DNA of 64,000 nt from an uncultured Porphyromonadaceae bacterium (GTDB taxonomy: Bacteria; Bacteroidota; Bacteroidia; Bacteroidales; Muribaculaceae). The position numbers and the translations under genes are program-made. Below, one piece after another: positions 1 through 8,070 of this stretch. Under the pieces are notes generated by a model. It was not told the DNA's origin and ran no database searches. It saw only the letters and a list, made by a program, of their open reading frames with translations. Location: the NCBI GenBank assembly GCA_947177685.1, contig CAMWVE010000004.1, positions 1-64,000 on the forward strand, written 5' to 3'. Position 1 is the stretch's first letter, and each line of letters begins with the position of its first letter.

Positions 1-25
1 TGTTTTTCAACATATTATACGAAAA

Positions 26-53
26 GAGGCTGCGCCTATTTTGACACAGCCTC
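26..53. terminator. Palindromic terminator-like repeat
   Basis: Arms GAGGCTG (26-32) and CAGCCTC (47-53) enclose a spacer ending in TTTTGACA. It belongs to the same palindrome family as the elements at 16381, 33271 and 57346. Whatever gene it terminates lies left of the window. Confidence 0.55.
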
Positions 54-147
54 GTGTTCATCGCAAATCGCGGAGCAGGAGTCTCCGGCTCCCGCCATTT
101 AACCAGTCCGACATATCAGACTTGTCTGCCAAACCAATAATGAGAAA

Positions 148-169
148 CGGACGCTCTATGGAGCGTCCG
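148..169 (-). terminator. Terminator of the mntA-hepT operon
   Basis: A perfect 9-bp stem, CGGACGCTC / GAGCGTCCG, with a 4-nt loop lies 53 nt past the hepT stop. On the minus strand it is followed by a T-rich stretch (TTTCTCATTATT), as expected of an intrinsic terminator. Confidence 0.6.
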
Positions 170-221
170 AAATACGGTTATTTAGCATCGAATTTTTCGA
201 TATATCCTCAGCCACAGAATA

Positions 222-572
222 TTAGCCCTCAAATTCATCAATATATTTTTTAAGAACAGGAATCATTGGAGGAATATCCTCAATAATGGTTTCCCAAACT
301 TTCTCAGGTTTTAAAGTATAATAACCATGAACCATTACATGACGCATACTCACTATTACTTCCCATGGTAATTCTTTATGACCATCCTTGAATTCTTTGG
401 TTAGTTTATAAGAAGCTTCCCCAATGATTTCTATCAGCTTGGCTAAGCCAAAGAACAAAATCCTATCATTCTTCACACCTTCCAAACTATGTTTTGGAGC
501 TTCCTCTGATAAGATTTGAGCAGCCTCGAGAATATGTCTTAATCTTTCAGGATCCTTAACCTTCTCTCTCAT
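222..572 (-). CDS. hepT: HepT-like RNase toxin (DUF86 / HEPN)
   Basis: This 116-aa protein is the HEPN-domain toxin of a MntA-HepT (type VII) toxin-antitoxin pair. The diagnostic RX4HXY active site is seen as R77, H82 and Y84 in RHVMVHGY. In characterised members this site makes a ribonuclease that cleaves RNA, and the tyrosine next to it is inactivated by AMPylation by the partner. The length is normal for the family and the protein looks intact. Its start overlaps the end of the upstream nucleotidyltransferase gene by 17 bp, so the two are co-transcribed and probably coupled. Here the antitoxin is the first gene, the reverse of the hepT-first order of the well-studied Shewanella pair. Whether it still acts as a toxin cannot be told from sequence. 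Confidence 0.88.
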   Translation of the reverse strand: MREKVKDPERLRHILEAAQILSEEAPKHSLEGVKNDRILFFGLAKLIEIIGEASYKLTKEFKDGHKELPWEVIVSMRHVMVHGYYTLKPEKVWETIIEDIPPMIPVLKKYIDEFEG

Positions 573-864
573 AAATCAATATCTTATCTCGTTCAACAGA
601 TGCACGTGCAAAGTCCTTTAAGCCACAGGATTCCACCAAGTCAACCTTTATTCCGGCAATATTTGACAAATCAACAAGCATAGACCCTATTTTAAATAGG
701 GAGACAACACCATGTGATTCATCATAATCAACAAGAATATCAATATCACTTTCAGGCGTTTCTTCTCCTCTTGAATATGAGCCGAAAAGCCATGCCCTAA
801 GAATAGGTTTGGTACTCATATATTCTTGAATTTTCGGAATAATATTTTTAATTTGGTCATTCAT
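556..864 (-). CDS. mntA: MntA-like minimal nucleotidyltransferase antitoxin
   Basis: A 102-aa minimal nucleotidyltransferase of the DNA polymerase beta fold. The defining GSX10DXD motif is complete (G28-S29, D40, D42) and a third acidic residue is present at D75 in the strand KVDLV. In the MntA-HepT family this enzyme neutralises HepT by attaching AMP groups to it. It is first in a two-gene operon with hepT, overlapping by 17 bp, and is read from a likely promoter at 924-954. Function is inferred from the paired arrangement plus intact motifs; without the partner one would call it only a nucleotidyltransferase. Confidence 0.88.
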   Translation of the reverse strand: MNDQIKNIIPKIQEYMSTKPILRAWLFGSYSRGEETPESDIDILVDYDESHGVVSLFKIGSMLVDLSNIAGIKVDLVESCGLKDFARASVERDKILIYEREG

Positions 865-923
865 TGGTAAACATGAAAATTTTGTCTATAAATCCCGCGG
901 ACGGTTCGGCAGGGAATCCTGTG

Positions 924-954
924 CGAAGATACGAAAATTTCCTGATGATACAAT
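924..954 (-). promoter_or_regulatory. Probable mntA-hepT promoter
   Basis: On the minus strand TATCTTCG (924-931) differs from the Bacteroidetes -7 consensus TAnnTTTG by one base, with ATTG 19 nt upstream as a -33 element. It gives an mntA leader of about 50 nt and lies back to back with the promoter at 964-994. Confidence 0.45.
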
Positions 955-963
955 AACTTTCCC

Positions 964-994
964 TTTGAGTTTTAGAAATTATTTATTACATTTG
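964..994 (+). promoter_or_regulatory. Bacteroidetes-type promoter for the Sel1 gene
   Basis: TTTG (964-967), a 19-nt spacer and TACATTTG (987-994) match both consensus boxes exactly. The start site should be near 1000, leaving a leader of about 70 nt. Any translation start upstream of here would lie outside the transcript. Confidence 0.75.
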
Positions 995-1072
995 CACCTG
1001 CATATCGCCCGCGGAGTCCCGATAGGGAGTACCGGACCGGATGCTAACAAAGTATTAGATATTAGAGCGTTA

Positions 1073-1726
1073 ATGAAAAACCCAATGAAAAAATTTTTTT
1101 ACTTTTTATTATTCCTCTGCTGTTCAATAACAGTAAGTGCCCAAAATCCCGATTCTGAATTGGTAAAAAAGGCAGAAACAGGCGATGCCGAAGCTCAATA
1201 TTCCCTTTCAAAGCACTATCTTCCGAATACTGAAACAGTAAGCGAAGATGGTATGAACTGGTTGACTAAAGCAGCCGAAAGTGGACATGCTGAAGCTCAA
1301 TGGAATCTCGGTAATGCATATAAAAAGGGTTGGTATGGTACCGAGAAGAATGATGAAAAACATCTGTATTGGGTTAAGAAATTAGCGAATCATAGTGACA
1401 TTGAGAAAAATAAAGATTTTATTGCCTCCGCTCAGTATGACTTAGGTGAACTCTATTATGACGGTGAGCATGGCGTGGATAAGAATATTTCAGAATATCT
1501 TAAATGGGAAAAGAAATCTGCCGACAACGGTTATTATCCGGCTGCATTGAGTCTCGGTTATTATTATAAAAGCGAAGGCGACAAAAAGGAGGCTATTTAT
1601 TGGTTCAAGAAATGCATGGATATGGTATGGGCAGAAAGACATGAGGAAGAAGAACATGCCTTTGATCAATTACGCGAATTGGGCGTGACTTACCACCCTG
1701 CTGACCATGTCGGTCACAATCATTAA
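1073..1726 (+). CDS. Secreted Sel1-like repeat protein
   Basis: A 217-aa exported protein built of Sel1-like (TPR-related) repeats. Residues 1-24 form a signal peptide (double-Met start, long phenylalanine/leucine core, cleavage near VSA-Q). At least four repeats follow, recognisable as AEAQYSLSKHY, AEAQWNLGNAY, ASAQYDLGELYYDG and AALSLGYYY. Sel1 repeats are protein-binding scaffolds; no enzymatic motif is seen. I chose the ATG at 1073 because the in-frame TTG at 965 overlaps the -33 promoter box, and the signal peptide begins only here. The C-terminus is His-rich (HPADHVGHNH). The gene stands alone and is AT-richer than the Bat operon, consistent with an accessory gene. Its partner is unknown. 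Confidence 0.85.
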   Translation: MKNPMKKFFYFLLFLCCSITVSAQNPDSELVKKAETGDAEAQYSLSKHYLPNTETVSEDGMNWLTKAAESGHAEAQWNLGNAYKKGWYGTEKNDEKHLYWVKKLANHSDIEKNKDFIASAQYDLGELYYDGEHGVDKNISEYLKWEKKSADNGYYPAALSLGYYYKSEGDKKEAIYWFKKCMDMVWAERHEEEEHAFDQLRELGVTYHPADHVGHNH

Positions 1727-1783
1727 GATTATACCGGCACAACAGCCACATCCTCTAAGAATCAAAAAGTTAGATATAACACC

Positions 1784-1816
1784 GAAAGCGCTTCCCGACC
1801 ACCGGGACGCGCTTTC
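1784..1816 (+). terminator. Long hairpin downstream of the Sel1 gene
   Basis: Arms of about 14 bp (GAAAGCGC-T-TCCCG with CGGGA-C-GCGCTTTC, one mismatch) close a small loop 57 nt after the Sel1 stop. No T-run follows, so it may be a 3' stabilising structure instead of an intrinsic terminator. Confidence 0.5.
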
Positions 1817-1920
1817 AGCATCTATCATATTCAGCATTTATCATCTATGGCGATGGGTGAAGGGTGCGTTATGCGCTCCTTTGCCGAGCAATAACCGCTC
1901 CATAATTGCCCTGCTTCCTT

Positions 1921-1965
1921 ATTAGTCCCATTAGTCTCATTAGTCTTATTAGTCTTATTAGTCTT
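1921..1965. repeat. Five tandem 9-bp repeats (ATTAGTCYY)
   Basis: Five head-to-tail copies of a 9-mer: ATTAGTCCC, ATTAGTCTC, then ATTAGTCTT three times. The element sits in a 450-bp gene-free stretch (1727-2176). Apart from the hairpins and promoter listed separately, I see nothing coding there; the 72-codon frame over it has no RBS, motif or homologue I recognise. Confidence 0.9.
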
Positions 1966-1991
1966 ATGTGCCATCTTGGTGGGGAGGCTTT

Positions 1992-2059
1992 AAAAATCTG
2001 TTAGTTAAATTTAACAATACTTATATTTTAATTGCACCTGTTTTTGAACAGATTTTTTT
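1992..2059 (+). terminator. Terminator-like structure upstream of moxR, with alternative pairing
   Basis: CTGTT (2038-2042) pairs with AACAG (2047-2051), followed directly by an A and seven T residues, giving a small intrinsic-terminator shape. The same right arm also sits in AACAGATTTTT (2047-2057), a perfect 11-bp complement of AAAAATCTGTT at 1992-2002. The two pairings are mutually exclusive. Confidence 0.45.
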
Positions 2060-2066
2060 AATTTTG
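2059..2066 (+). promoter_or_regulatory. Candidate -7 box of the Bat operon
   Basis: TAATTTTG matches TAnnTTTG exactly. No good TTTG lies at the right distance upstream (only CCTG at 18 nt), so the assignment rests on the -7 box and position. It would give a leader of about 105 nt before moxR. Confidence 0.4.
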
Positions 2067-2176
2067 TGTCAATAAAACAGGCAACTGCATGTCAACGGCT
2101 CAATAACATGAATCGCTGAACCGTACAGATGCCCGATTTGTTATTTTAAATTGAAAAACGTCACAAAACAAGTAAT

Positions 2177-3172
2177 ATGAACGAACCCGTCAACATCAGA
2201 GAACTCAACGAAATAGTTGCTTCAAAGAGCAACTTCGTGAATCTTATCACTTCAGGCATGGACCAGACCATAGTAGGTCAGAAACATCTGGTAGAATCAC
2301 TGCTGATAGCCCTGCTCTCCAATGGCCATGTACTGCTCGAAGGTGTCCCCGGTCTGGCTAAGACACTGGCTATCAAGACTCTTTCGCAGCTTATCGATGC
2401 CAAATACAGCCGTATTCAGTTCACCCCTGACCTTCTGCCTGCCGACGTACTCGGTACAATGATCTACAGTGTGCAGAAAGAGCAGTTCCAAGTGAAGAAA
2501 GGTCCGATTTTCGCCAACTTCGTCCTCGCCGATGAAATCAACCGTGCTCCTGCCAAGGTGCAGTCAGCGCTGCTTGAGGCTATGCAGGAACGTCAGGTGA
2601 CAATCGGCGAAAGCACTTACCGCCTCGACGAGCCCTTCCTTGTGATGGCTACCCAGAACCCTATCGAGCAGGAAGGTACCTATCCGCTGCCTGAAGCGCA
2701 GGTTGACCGTTTCCTTCTCAAAGTCATCATCGGCTACCCCACAAAAGAAGAAGAGAAGGTCATCATACGCCAGAACATTTCGGAACGTCCAGCCAAAGTG
2801 GTTCCGTTGTTGAAACCTGAGGAAATCATTGAAGTGCAGAAGATTGTCAACAAAATCTATGTTGATGAGAAAATCGAGCGCTACATTGTCGACATTGTGT
2901 TCGCCACCCGCTTCCCTGCCGACTACGGATTGAACGATCTGAAATCAATTATTGCCTTCGGAGCGTCGCCCCGTGCGTCAATCAATCTGGCAAAGGCTGC
3001 CCGTGCCTACGCTTTCCTGCGCCAGCGCGGCTATGTTGTGCCTGAAGATGTACGCGCCGTGTGTCACGACGTTATGCGTCACCGCATTGGTCTGACCTAC
3101 GAGGCTGAGGCTAACAATATCACCTCCGACGAAGTAATCTCAACCATCCTCGACAAAGTAGAGGTGCCCTGA
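2177..3172 (+). CDS. moxR: MoxR-family AAA+ ATPase
   Basis: A 331-aa MoxR-type AAA+ ATPase, the usual first gene of the Bacteroidetes Bat operon. Walker A is GVPGLAKT at residues 56-63, Walker B is VLADE around 116-120 followed by INR, and sensor 1 is ATQNP near 158-162. The C-terminal lid is of normal length. MoxR proteins are thought to act as chaperone-like ATPases that load or mature partner proteins with von Willebrand A domains, several of which are encoded directly downstream. It is cytoplasmic with no signal peptide. The spacing to the DUF58 gene is 46 nt. The substrate is inferred from gene context only. Confidence 0.95.
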   Translation: MNEPVNIRELNEIVASKSNFVNLITSGMDQTIVGQKHLVESLLIALLSNGHVLLEGVPGLAKTLAIKTLSQLIDAKYSRIQFTPDLLPADVLGTMIYSVQKEQFQVKKGPIFANFVLADEINRAPAKVQSALLEAMQERQVTIGESTYRLDEPFLVMATQNPIEQEGTYPLPEAQVDRFLLKVIIGYPTKEEEKVIIRQNISERPAKVVPLLKPEEIIEVQKIVNKIYVDEKIERYIVDIVFATRFPADYGLNDLKSIIAFGASPRASINLAKAARAYAFLRQRGYVVPEDVRAVCHDVMRHRIGLTYEAEANNITSDEVISTILDKVEVP

Positions 3173-3218
3173 TGAACGGCGTTCATCCCACAGTTAATCA
3201 TGAAACCACCAACGTCGT

Positions 3219-4097
3219 ATGGATGCTAACGAACTATTAAAAAAAGTAAGGAAAATAGAAATCAAAACCCGCGGACTGTCGCAGAACATATTCGCGGGCG
3301 AATATCACTCAGCCTTCAAAGGCAGGGGTATGACTTTTTCTGAAGTACGCGAATATCAGTATGGCGACGACATCCGCGACATCGACTGGAATGTGACAGC
3401 GCGTCACAACCACCTCTATGTCAAGGTCTACGAGGAAGAACGCGAAATGACGGTGATGCTCCTTGTGGACGTATCCTCAAGCCGACTGTTCGGTGCCGTG
3501 GGTGATGAAAAACGTGAGAAAATAGCCGAAATAGCTGCCACGCTCTCCTTCTCGGCGATTCAGAACAACGACAAAATCGGTGTGATTTTCTTCTCTGACA
3601 AGATTGAGAAATTCATACCCCCGAAAAAAGGAAAGAAACACATCCTTTTCATAATCAGGGAGTTGCTTGACTTCACCCCGGAGAGCAAAGGCACTGACAT
3701 AGGTCAGGTTCTCCGCTTTTTCACCGATGCGCTGAAGAAACGCTGCACCGCCTTCCTCATCTCGGACTTCATAGCCCCTGACGACTACAAGCAGCAGCTC
3801 TCCATAGCTTCGAACCGCCACGACATAATAGGTATTCAGATATATGACAAGCGCGATGCCACTCTGCCCGACGTGGGTTTCATGCGCGTTCAGGATCTGG
3901 AAACCGGGCAGGACCGCTGGATCGACACTTCGTCGAAATCCACCCGGCAGCGCTACAACAAATGGTGGTATGAACGTCAGCAGCGCATGACCGACATACT
4001 CACCCGCAGCCGTGTCGACTTCACCAGCATCACCACTGACGAGGACTATGTGAAGGCGCTGATGGCACTGTTCCGCCGTAGAGGCGTAAAGATGTAA
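3219..4097 (+). CDS. DUF58 domain protein (VWA-like fold)
   Basis: A 292-aa cytoplasmic protein with the DUF58 signature GDDIRDIDWN near residues 51-60, followed by a von Willebrand A-like core. The segment LLVDVSSS carries a DxSxS metal-site-like motif at its start. DUF58 proteins are nearly always encoded right after a MoxR ATPase, as here, and are taken to be its partner or substrate. No transmembrane helices are visible, unlike BatA and BatB downstream. Biochemical role is not established for the family. Confidence 0.9.
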   Translation: MDANELLKKVRKIEIKTRGLSQNIFAGEYHSAFKGRGMTFSEVREYQYGDDIRDIDWNVTARHNHLYVKVYEEEREMTVMLLVDVSSSRLFGAVGDEKREKIAEIAATLSFSAIQNNDKIGVIFFSDKIEKFIPPKKGKKHILFIIRELLDFTPESKGTDIGQVLRFFTDALKKRCTAFLISDFIAPDDYKQQLSIASNRHDIIGIQIYDKRDATLPDVGFMRVQDLETGQDRWIDTSSKSTRQRYNKWWYERQQRMTDILTRSRVDFTSITTDEDYVKALMALFRRRGVKM

Positions 4098-4116
4098 TGA
4101 TTTTCAACTATCGCTA

Positions 4117-5112
4117 ATGAAGAACAGAAACTACATAAAAGCACTCATGGCAATGGCACTGCTGCTGACCGGCTCACTGAGCCTTTCGGCAGCAAAGCCC
4201 GTGTTCCGCGCCATGATGGACTCCACCCAGTTGCTGATGGGCAACACAATGACCATTCACTTGGAGGTTGTTGAGCCGGCAGATGCCACCGAAGGCCACA
4301 TAGTGCTACCCAAGGACTCCACCCTCATTCCCGAGATTGAGGTGCGACGCATCGTCACCCTCGACACCACAGACATAGGCAACAATCTGCGCCGCATACG
4401 CCACGAGATGATCATACAGTCGTTTGACTCAGGCGATTACGTCATTCCCGAGCTCCGCTACGCCATAGGGTCGGACACTGTTTTAGGCGACAAGCTGGCG
4501 CTCCGGGTGATTCCGGTCGACGTTGACCGGATGGAAACCATCAACCCCAATGCCGACGTGCAGCCGGGAGATTCTCGCTGGTATGATTTCCTGCCCGCTT
4601 TTCTGGTAGACTACTGGGAGTGGATACTGCTTTCAATAGTGGTCATCATCGCAGTCATAGCAGCCTTCATCATATTCCGCAAGAAAGGAGTCAAGAAAAT
4701 ATTCACTGCGCCCAAACCGAAGCTGTCGCCCTACGAGGTTGCCATTCGTGACCTTATGTCGCTCAAAGAGAAAAATCTCTGTGCAGCCGGAGCTGAAAAG
4801 GAATATTACACTGACCTGACCGACATTCTGCGTGTTTACCTGCAGAACCGCTTCGGCATCAATGCAATGGAGATGACCACCTCGCAGATCACCGATGCGC
4901 TGAACCGCAACGAAGAAACCCGTCTGCCCAACCGACTGATGAAACAGATACTGGAGATTGCCGATTTCGTGAAATTCGCCAAACAGCGTCCGTTGCCTGA
5001 AGATAACACCCGCTCGTTCAACTCTGCCGTGCAGTTTGTGGAGGACACCCGCCCCCAACCGGCTGCCGATCAAGAACCGGCACAGGGCAACCCCAAACTG
5101 AAAAAGCCGTGA
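4117..5112 (+). CDS. Bat-operon membrane protein with periplasmic N-terminal domain
   Basis: A 331-aa protein at the position in Bacteroidetes Bat operons usually filled by a poorly named BatD-like or DUF4381-like membrane protein. Residues 1-25 form a signal peptide ending near SLSAA-K. A beta-rich periplasmic domain of about 140 residues follows, then one strong transmembrane helix (WILLSIVVIIAVIAAFII, about 168-186) and a cytoplasmic helical C-terminus with conserved EYYTDLTDILRVYL. It is 19 nt after the DUF58 gene and 41 nt before batA. The layout resembles the C-terminal half of BatD further down the operon, suggesting both anchor the complex in the membrane. Function is inferred. Confidence 0.75.
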   Translation: MKNRNYIKALMAMALLLTGSLSLSAAKPVFRAMMDSTQLLMGNTMTIHLEVVEPADATEGHIVLPKDSTLIPEIEVRRIVTLDTTDIGNNLRRIRHEMIIQSFDSGDYVIPELRYAIGSDTVLGDKLALRVIPVDVDRMETINPNADVQPGDSRWYDFLPAFLVDYWEWILLSIVVIIAVIAAFIIFRKKGVKKIFTAPKPKLSPYEVAIRDLMSLKEKNLCAAGAEKEYYTDLTDILRVYLQNRFGINAMEMTTSQITDALNRNEETRLPNRLMKQILEIADFVKFAKQRPLPEDNTRSFNSAVQFVEDTRPQPAADQEPAQGNPKLKKP

Positions 5113-5153
5113 AACAAGCTTTCTCCTGACCAAATAACTAAAAACAGATAATA

Positions 5154-6140
5154 ATGCAATTCGCAAATCCGGGATATTTTTGGCTACTACTGTTACTTGT
5201 TCCGCTGATAGCGTGGCAAGTGATCAAACACCGCAACGCTCATCCTGCCATGGAAATCTCCACGGCACGACCGTTCGACGGCATGCGCCGACCGCTGAAG
5301 GAGTATCTTCTGCACGGTTTGTTTCTGCTGCGTCTGGCTGCCATCACCTTCATCATTGTGATGTTGGCTCGTCCGCAGTCGCACGACAGCTGGAACACCA
5401 CCAACACAGAAGGTATCGACATTGTCATTGCCCTCGACGTGTCGCCGAGTATGCTCGCGAAAGACTTCGACCCTGACCGTCTGGAGGCTGCAAAAAGCGT
5501 GGCGTCAAACTTTGTTTCAGCGCGTGAGAACGACAACATTGGTCTTGTGCTGTTTGCCGGCGAGAGTTTCACCGGAGTGCCGATGACCATGGACCGCGCC
5601 ACGCTGACAAACTACATCAACAGCATAGAGATGGGCATGCTCGGCAACGCCACCGCCATAGGCGACGGTATAGTCACCTCAATTAACCGCATCAAGGATG
5701 GCAAAGCCAAGTCGAAAACCATAATTCTGCTCACCGACGGATCAAACAACACCGGTAACGTAGCCCCAAAAACAGCAGCCGAAATAGCTGCCAAATATGG
5801 AATAAAAATCTACACCATCGGCGTAGGAAAGAACGGAACCGCACTCTATCCGCAGCAAAACTACTTCGGTCAGATCGAATATGTGCCGCAGGAGGTTGTC
5901 ATTGACGAGGAAACACTGAAAGATATTGCAGCCACCACCGGAGGCAAATATTTCCGTGCAACCAACAATAATGTTCTTGAGGATGTATTCGAGCAGATTG
6001 ACCAACTGGAGAAAACTGCCATGGACGTACGCAACTTCTCGCACACTCAGGACAATTACATGATGTGGGCATGGCTGGCACTGATATGCTTCGCCACGGA
6101 ACTGCTTCTCCGTCACACCGTTTTACGAACAATACCTTAG
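5154..6140 (+). CDS. batA: BatA, VWA-domain membrane protein
   Basis: A 328-aa inner-membrane protein. Two N-terminal transmembrane segments (residues about 6-22 and 55-75) precede a von Willebrand A domain, and a helix near 305-320 closes the protein. The metal-ion-dependent adhesion site is complete: DVSPSM (DxSxS) about residue 92, a conserved threonine further on, and LTDGSNNTG. BatA and BatB are the paired VWA proteins of the aerotolerance operon, thought to form a membrane complex with BatC and the MoxR ATPase. It is followed after 9 nt by its paralogue batB. The aerotolerance role comes from mutants in Bacteroides; mechanism remains unknown. Confidence 0.93.
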   Translation: MQFANPGYFWLLLLLVPLIAWQVIKHRNAHPAMEISTARPFDGMRRPLKEYLLHGLFLLRLAAITFIIVMLARPQSHDSWNTTNTEGIDIVIALDVSPSMLAKDFDPDRLEAAKSVASNFVSARENDNIGLVLFAGESFTGVPMTMDRATLTNYINSIEMGMLGNATAIGDGIVTSINRIKDGKAKSKTIILLTDGSNNTGNVAPKTAAEIAAKYGIKIYTIGVGKNGTALYPQQNYFGQIEYVPQEVVIDEETLKDIAATTGGKYFRATNNNVLEDVFEQIDQLEKTAMDVRNFSHTQDNYMMWAWLALICFATELLLRHTVLRTIP

Positions 6141-6149
6141 TCAAAGAAT

Positions 6150-7181
6150 ATGTTTAACTTCGCTAATCCACATATATTATATCTGCTGCTTCTGCTCCCT
6201 GTCATCTACGGGCTCTTATACTGGGCACGAATGGCACGGCGACGCAAGCTGCGCCGCTACGGTAACCCCGCCATGCTCCGCCATCTGATGCCCGACGTGT
6301 CGCCTTACAAGCCTTACGTCAAGATTACGTTGCAGCTGATTGCTCTCACAGCATTGATAATCGCACTGGCGCGTCCCCGTTCCGGTCAGAAAGAGGACAT
6401 CGAGAACACCAAGGGAATCGAAGTCATGATTGCCTTTGACGTGTCGCGCTCCATGCTCGCCAGCTCCACCGACGATCCGGGTGGCATTTCACGCCTCGAC
6501 CGTGCCAAACATATTCTCTCGCGGCTCGTCGACAAACTCGACAACGACAAAGTGGGGCTGATTGTCTTTGCCGGCGAAGCCTACACCCAGTTGCCGCTGA
6601 CCTCGGACTTTGTATCAGCAAAAATGTATCTCAACTCACTGAATACCGAAATGATACAGACCCAAGGCACATCGGTGGGCGATGCCATAGCACTTGCTGC
6701 CAACTCATTCTCGCCCGATCCCACCATCAACCATGCCATAATCCTCATCACCGATGCCGAGGACCACGAGGGCAATGCGGTGGAGATGGCGCGTGACGCT
6801 GCCAAGCGCGGCATTCAGGTGGATGTGCTCGGAATCGGTTCGCCCAAAGGTAACCCCATTCCGCTTGACAAACGAGGCACCTACATGAAGGACCGTGAGG
6901 GCAACGTGGTGACTACAGCGCTGAACGAGTCAGCTGCCCAACAGATAGCGCAGGCAGGCGACGGCATCTATGTCAACGCTGCAGCATCAGGAGCTTTGGG
7001 CGACATAGCTGATAAACTTGATGAGCTTGAAAAAGGCGACATACGCCACATCGTCTATAAGACATCAGCCGAGCAGTTTCCCATCTTCGGATGGATAGCC
7101 CTGATATTCCTTGTGGCTGACATCTTCATCCTTGACAGAAAAATAGGATGGCTCAGCAAAATCAATTTCTTCTCAAAATAA
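6150..7181 (+). CDS. batB: BatB, VWA-domain membrane protein
   Basis: A 343-aa paralogue of BatA with the same plan: N-terminal transmembrane helices, a von Willebrand A domain, and a C-terminal helix (FGWIALIFLVADIFIL). The metal site DVSRSM and the later LITDAEDHEG loop are intact. The domain is slightly longer than that of BatA because of an insert after the first motif (SSTDDPGGISR). The gene sits 9 nt after batA and 13 nt before batC, so all are surely co-transcribed. Role as for BatA, inferred from the family and operon. Confidence 0.93.
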   Translation: MFNFANPHILYLLLLLPVIYGLLYWARMARRRKLRRYGNPAMLRHLMPDVSPYKPYVKITLQLIALTALIIALARPRSGQKEDIENTKGIEVMIAFDVSRSMLASSTDDPGGISRLDRAKHILSRLVDKLDNDKVGLIVFAGEAYTQLPLTSDFVSAKMYLNSLNTEMIQTQGTSVGDAIALAANSFSPDPTINHAIILITDAEDHEGNAVEMARDAAKRGIQVDVLGIGSPKGNPIPLDKRGTYMKDREGNVVTTALNESAAQQIAQAGDGIYVNAAASGALGDIADKLDELEKGDIRHIVYKTSAEQFPIFGWIALIFLVADIFILDRKIGWLSKINFFSK

Positions 7182-7194
7182 AGGAGGATACGAA

Positions 7195-8058
7195 ATGAAG
7201 AATCTGATAGCAACAACCTTCATAACGCTCATGACACTGCTTGCCGGCGGTGTGGTTCAGGCTCAGTCGCTCGACATAAATCAGCAGCCACAGGATGAAT
7301 CCACTCAGGAGCAACAGGCACCCCAGCACAAACCACGCCGTAGCGATGCCATGCAGGTGCGAAACTACATAAAACAAGGTAACAAAAACTACAACGACAA
7401 ACGCTACAGCGAGGCTGAACGCGACTACCAGAAGGCTCTGGAAATCGACCCCAACTCCGAGGTGGCGAATTTCAACCTTGCATCGGCTCTGCTGCAACAA
7501 AATTCCAATGGCGAACAGGAGGACCCGAACTCGCCTCTGAACCGAGCCGTGCGCACTCTGAACAACCTCACCAAAACCGCACAGAATCCTGAAATTGTAG
7601 AGAAATCATACTACAATCTCGGCAACATCGCATACAACGGACAGAACTACTCCGAAAGCATTGCCATGTACAAGGAGGTGCTCCGCCGTAATCCTGCCAA
7701 TGACAAAGCCCGCGAAAATCTGCGCCTCGCTCAGAAGAAACTGCAGGAACAGCAGCAGAATCAGCAAAACCAGCAACAGCAACAGGATCAGCAGCAACAG
7801 CAGCAGGATCAACAGCAGAATCAGGATAAGCAGGAAGAGCAAAAGCAAGATCAGCAGCAACAGCAGAATCAACAGCATCAGCAGCAAGATCAGCAACAAC
7901 AGGATCAGCAACAGCAACATCAGCAGATGAGCGACAACAACGCCGAGCAGATTCTGAAAGCTATGGAGAACGCTGAAGCTGAAACCCGCCGGAAAATTGA
8001 GGCGCAGAAAGCCCGTGAACAACAGACTAACCGCCGCCGACCTGAAAAACCATGGTAA
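7195..8058 (+). CDS. batC: BatC, TPR protein with a glutamine-rich tract
   Basis: A 287-aa exported TPR protein. Residues 1-24 form a signal peptide (cleavage near VQA-Q). Two TPR regions (about 53-100 and 135-180, with NYNDKRYSEAERDYQKAL and SYYNLGNIAYNGQNYSESI) are followed by an extraordinary glutamine-rich tract at residues 184-244, coded by CAG/CAA triplets, and then a charged helical C-terminus. BatC is the periplasmic partner of BatA and BatB. The Gln tract is the odd feature: many family members have a Gln/Lys-rich linker here, but this one is long and nearly pure, and its triplet DNA is prone to length change. Frame is open throughout. Confidence 0.9.
   Translation: MKNLIATTFITLMTLLAGGVVQAQSLDINQQPQDESTQEQQAPQHKPRRSDAMQVRNYIKQGNKNYNDKRYSEAERDYQKALEIDPNSEVANFNLASALLQQNSNGEQEDPNSPLNRAVRTLNNLTKTAQNPEIVEKSYYNLGNIAYNGQNYSESIAMYKEVLRRNPANDKARENLRLAQKKLQEQQQNQQNQQQQQDQQQQQQDQQQNQDKQEEQKQDQQQQQNQQHQQQDQQQQDQQQQHQQMSDNNAEQILKAMENAEAETRRKIEAQKAREQQTNRRRPEKPW
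7744..7926 (+). repeat. CAG/CAA triplet-rich tract in batC
   Basis: About 61 codons, dominated by CAG and CAA with scattered GAT, AAT, CAT, AAG and GAA. The complementary strand reads as a long leucine-rich frame, which is only an artefact of this repeat. Confidence 0.9.
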
Positions 8059-8070
8059 AAAAGAGCTAAG

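Noticed and set aside
1707..1925. A 72-codon plus-strand frame after the Sel1 gene
   Set aside because: It overlaps the Sel1 end and the tandem repeats, lacks a promoter or RBS, and resembles no protein family.
1921..1965. CRISPR-like array
   Set aside because: The units are 9 bp, head to tail with no spacers, and there are no cas genes.
4633..5166. A 177-codon minus-strand frame inside the Bat operon
   Set aside because: It is antisense to a clearly coding gene with strong domain evidence and has no start or signal of its own.
7606..8022. A 138-codon minus-strand frame that is almost pure leucine
   Set aside because: It is the complement of the CAG/CAA tract in batC, with no start context or signal; CTG and TTG codons give Leu by necessity.
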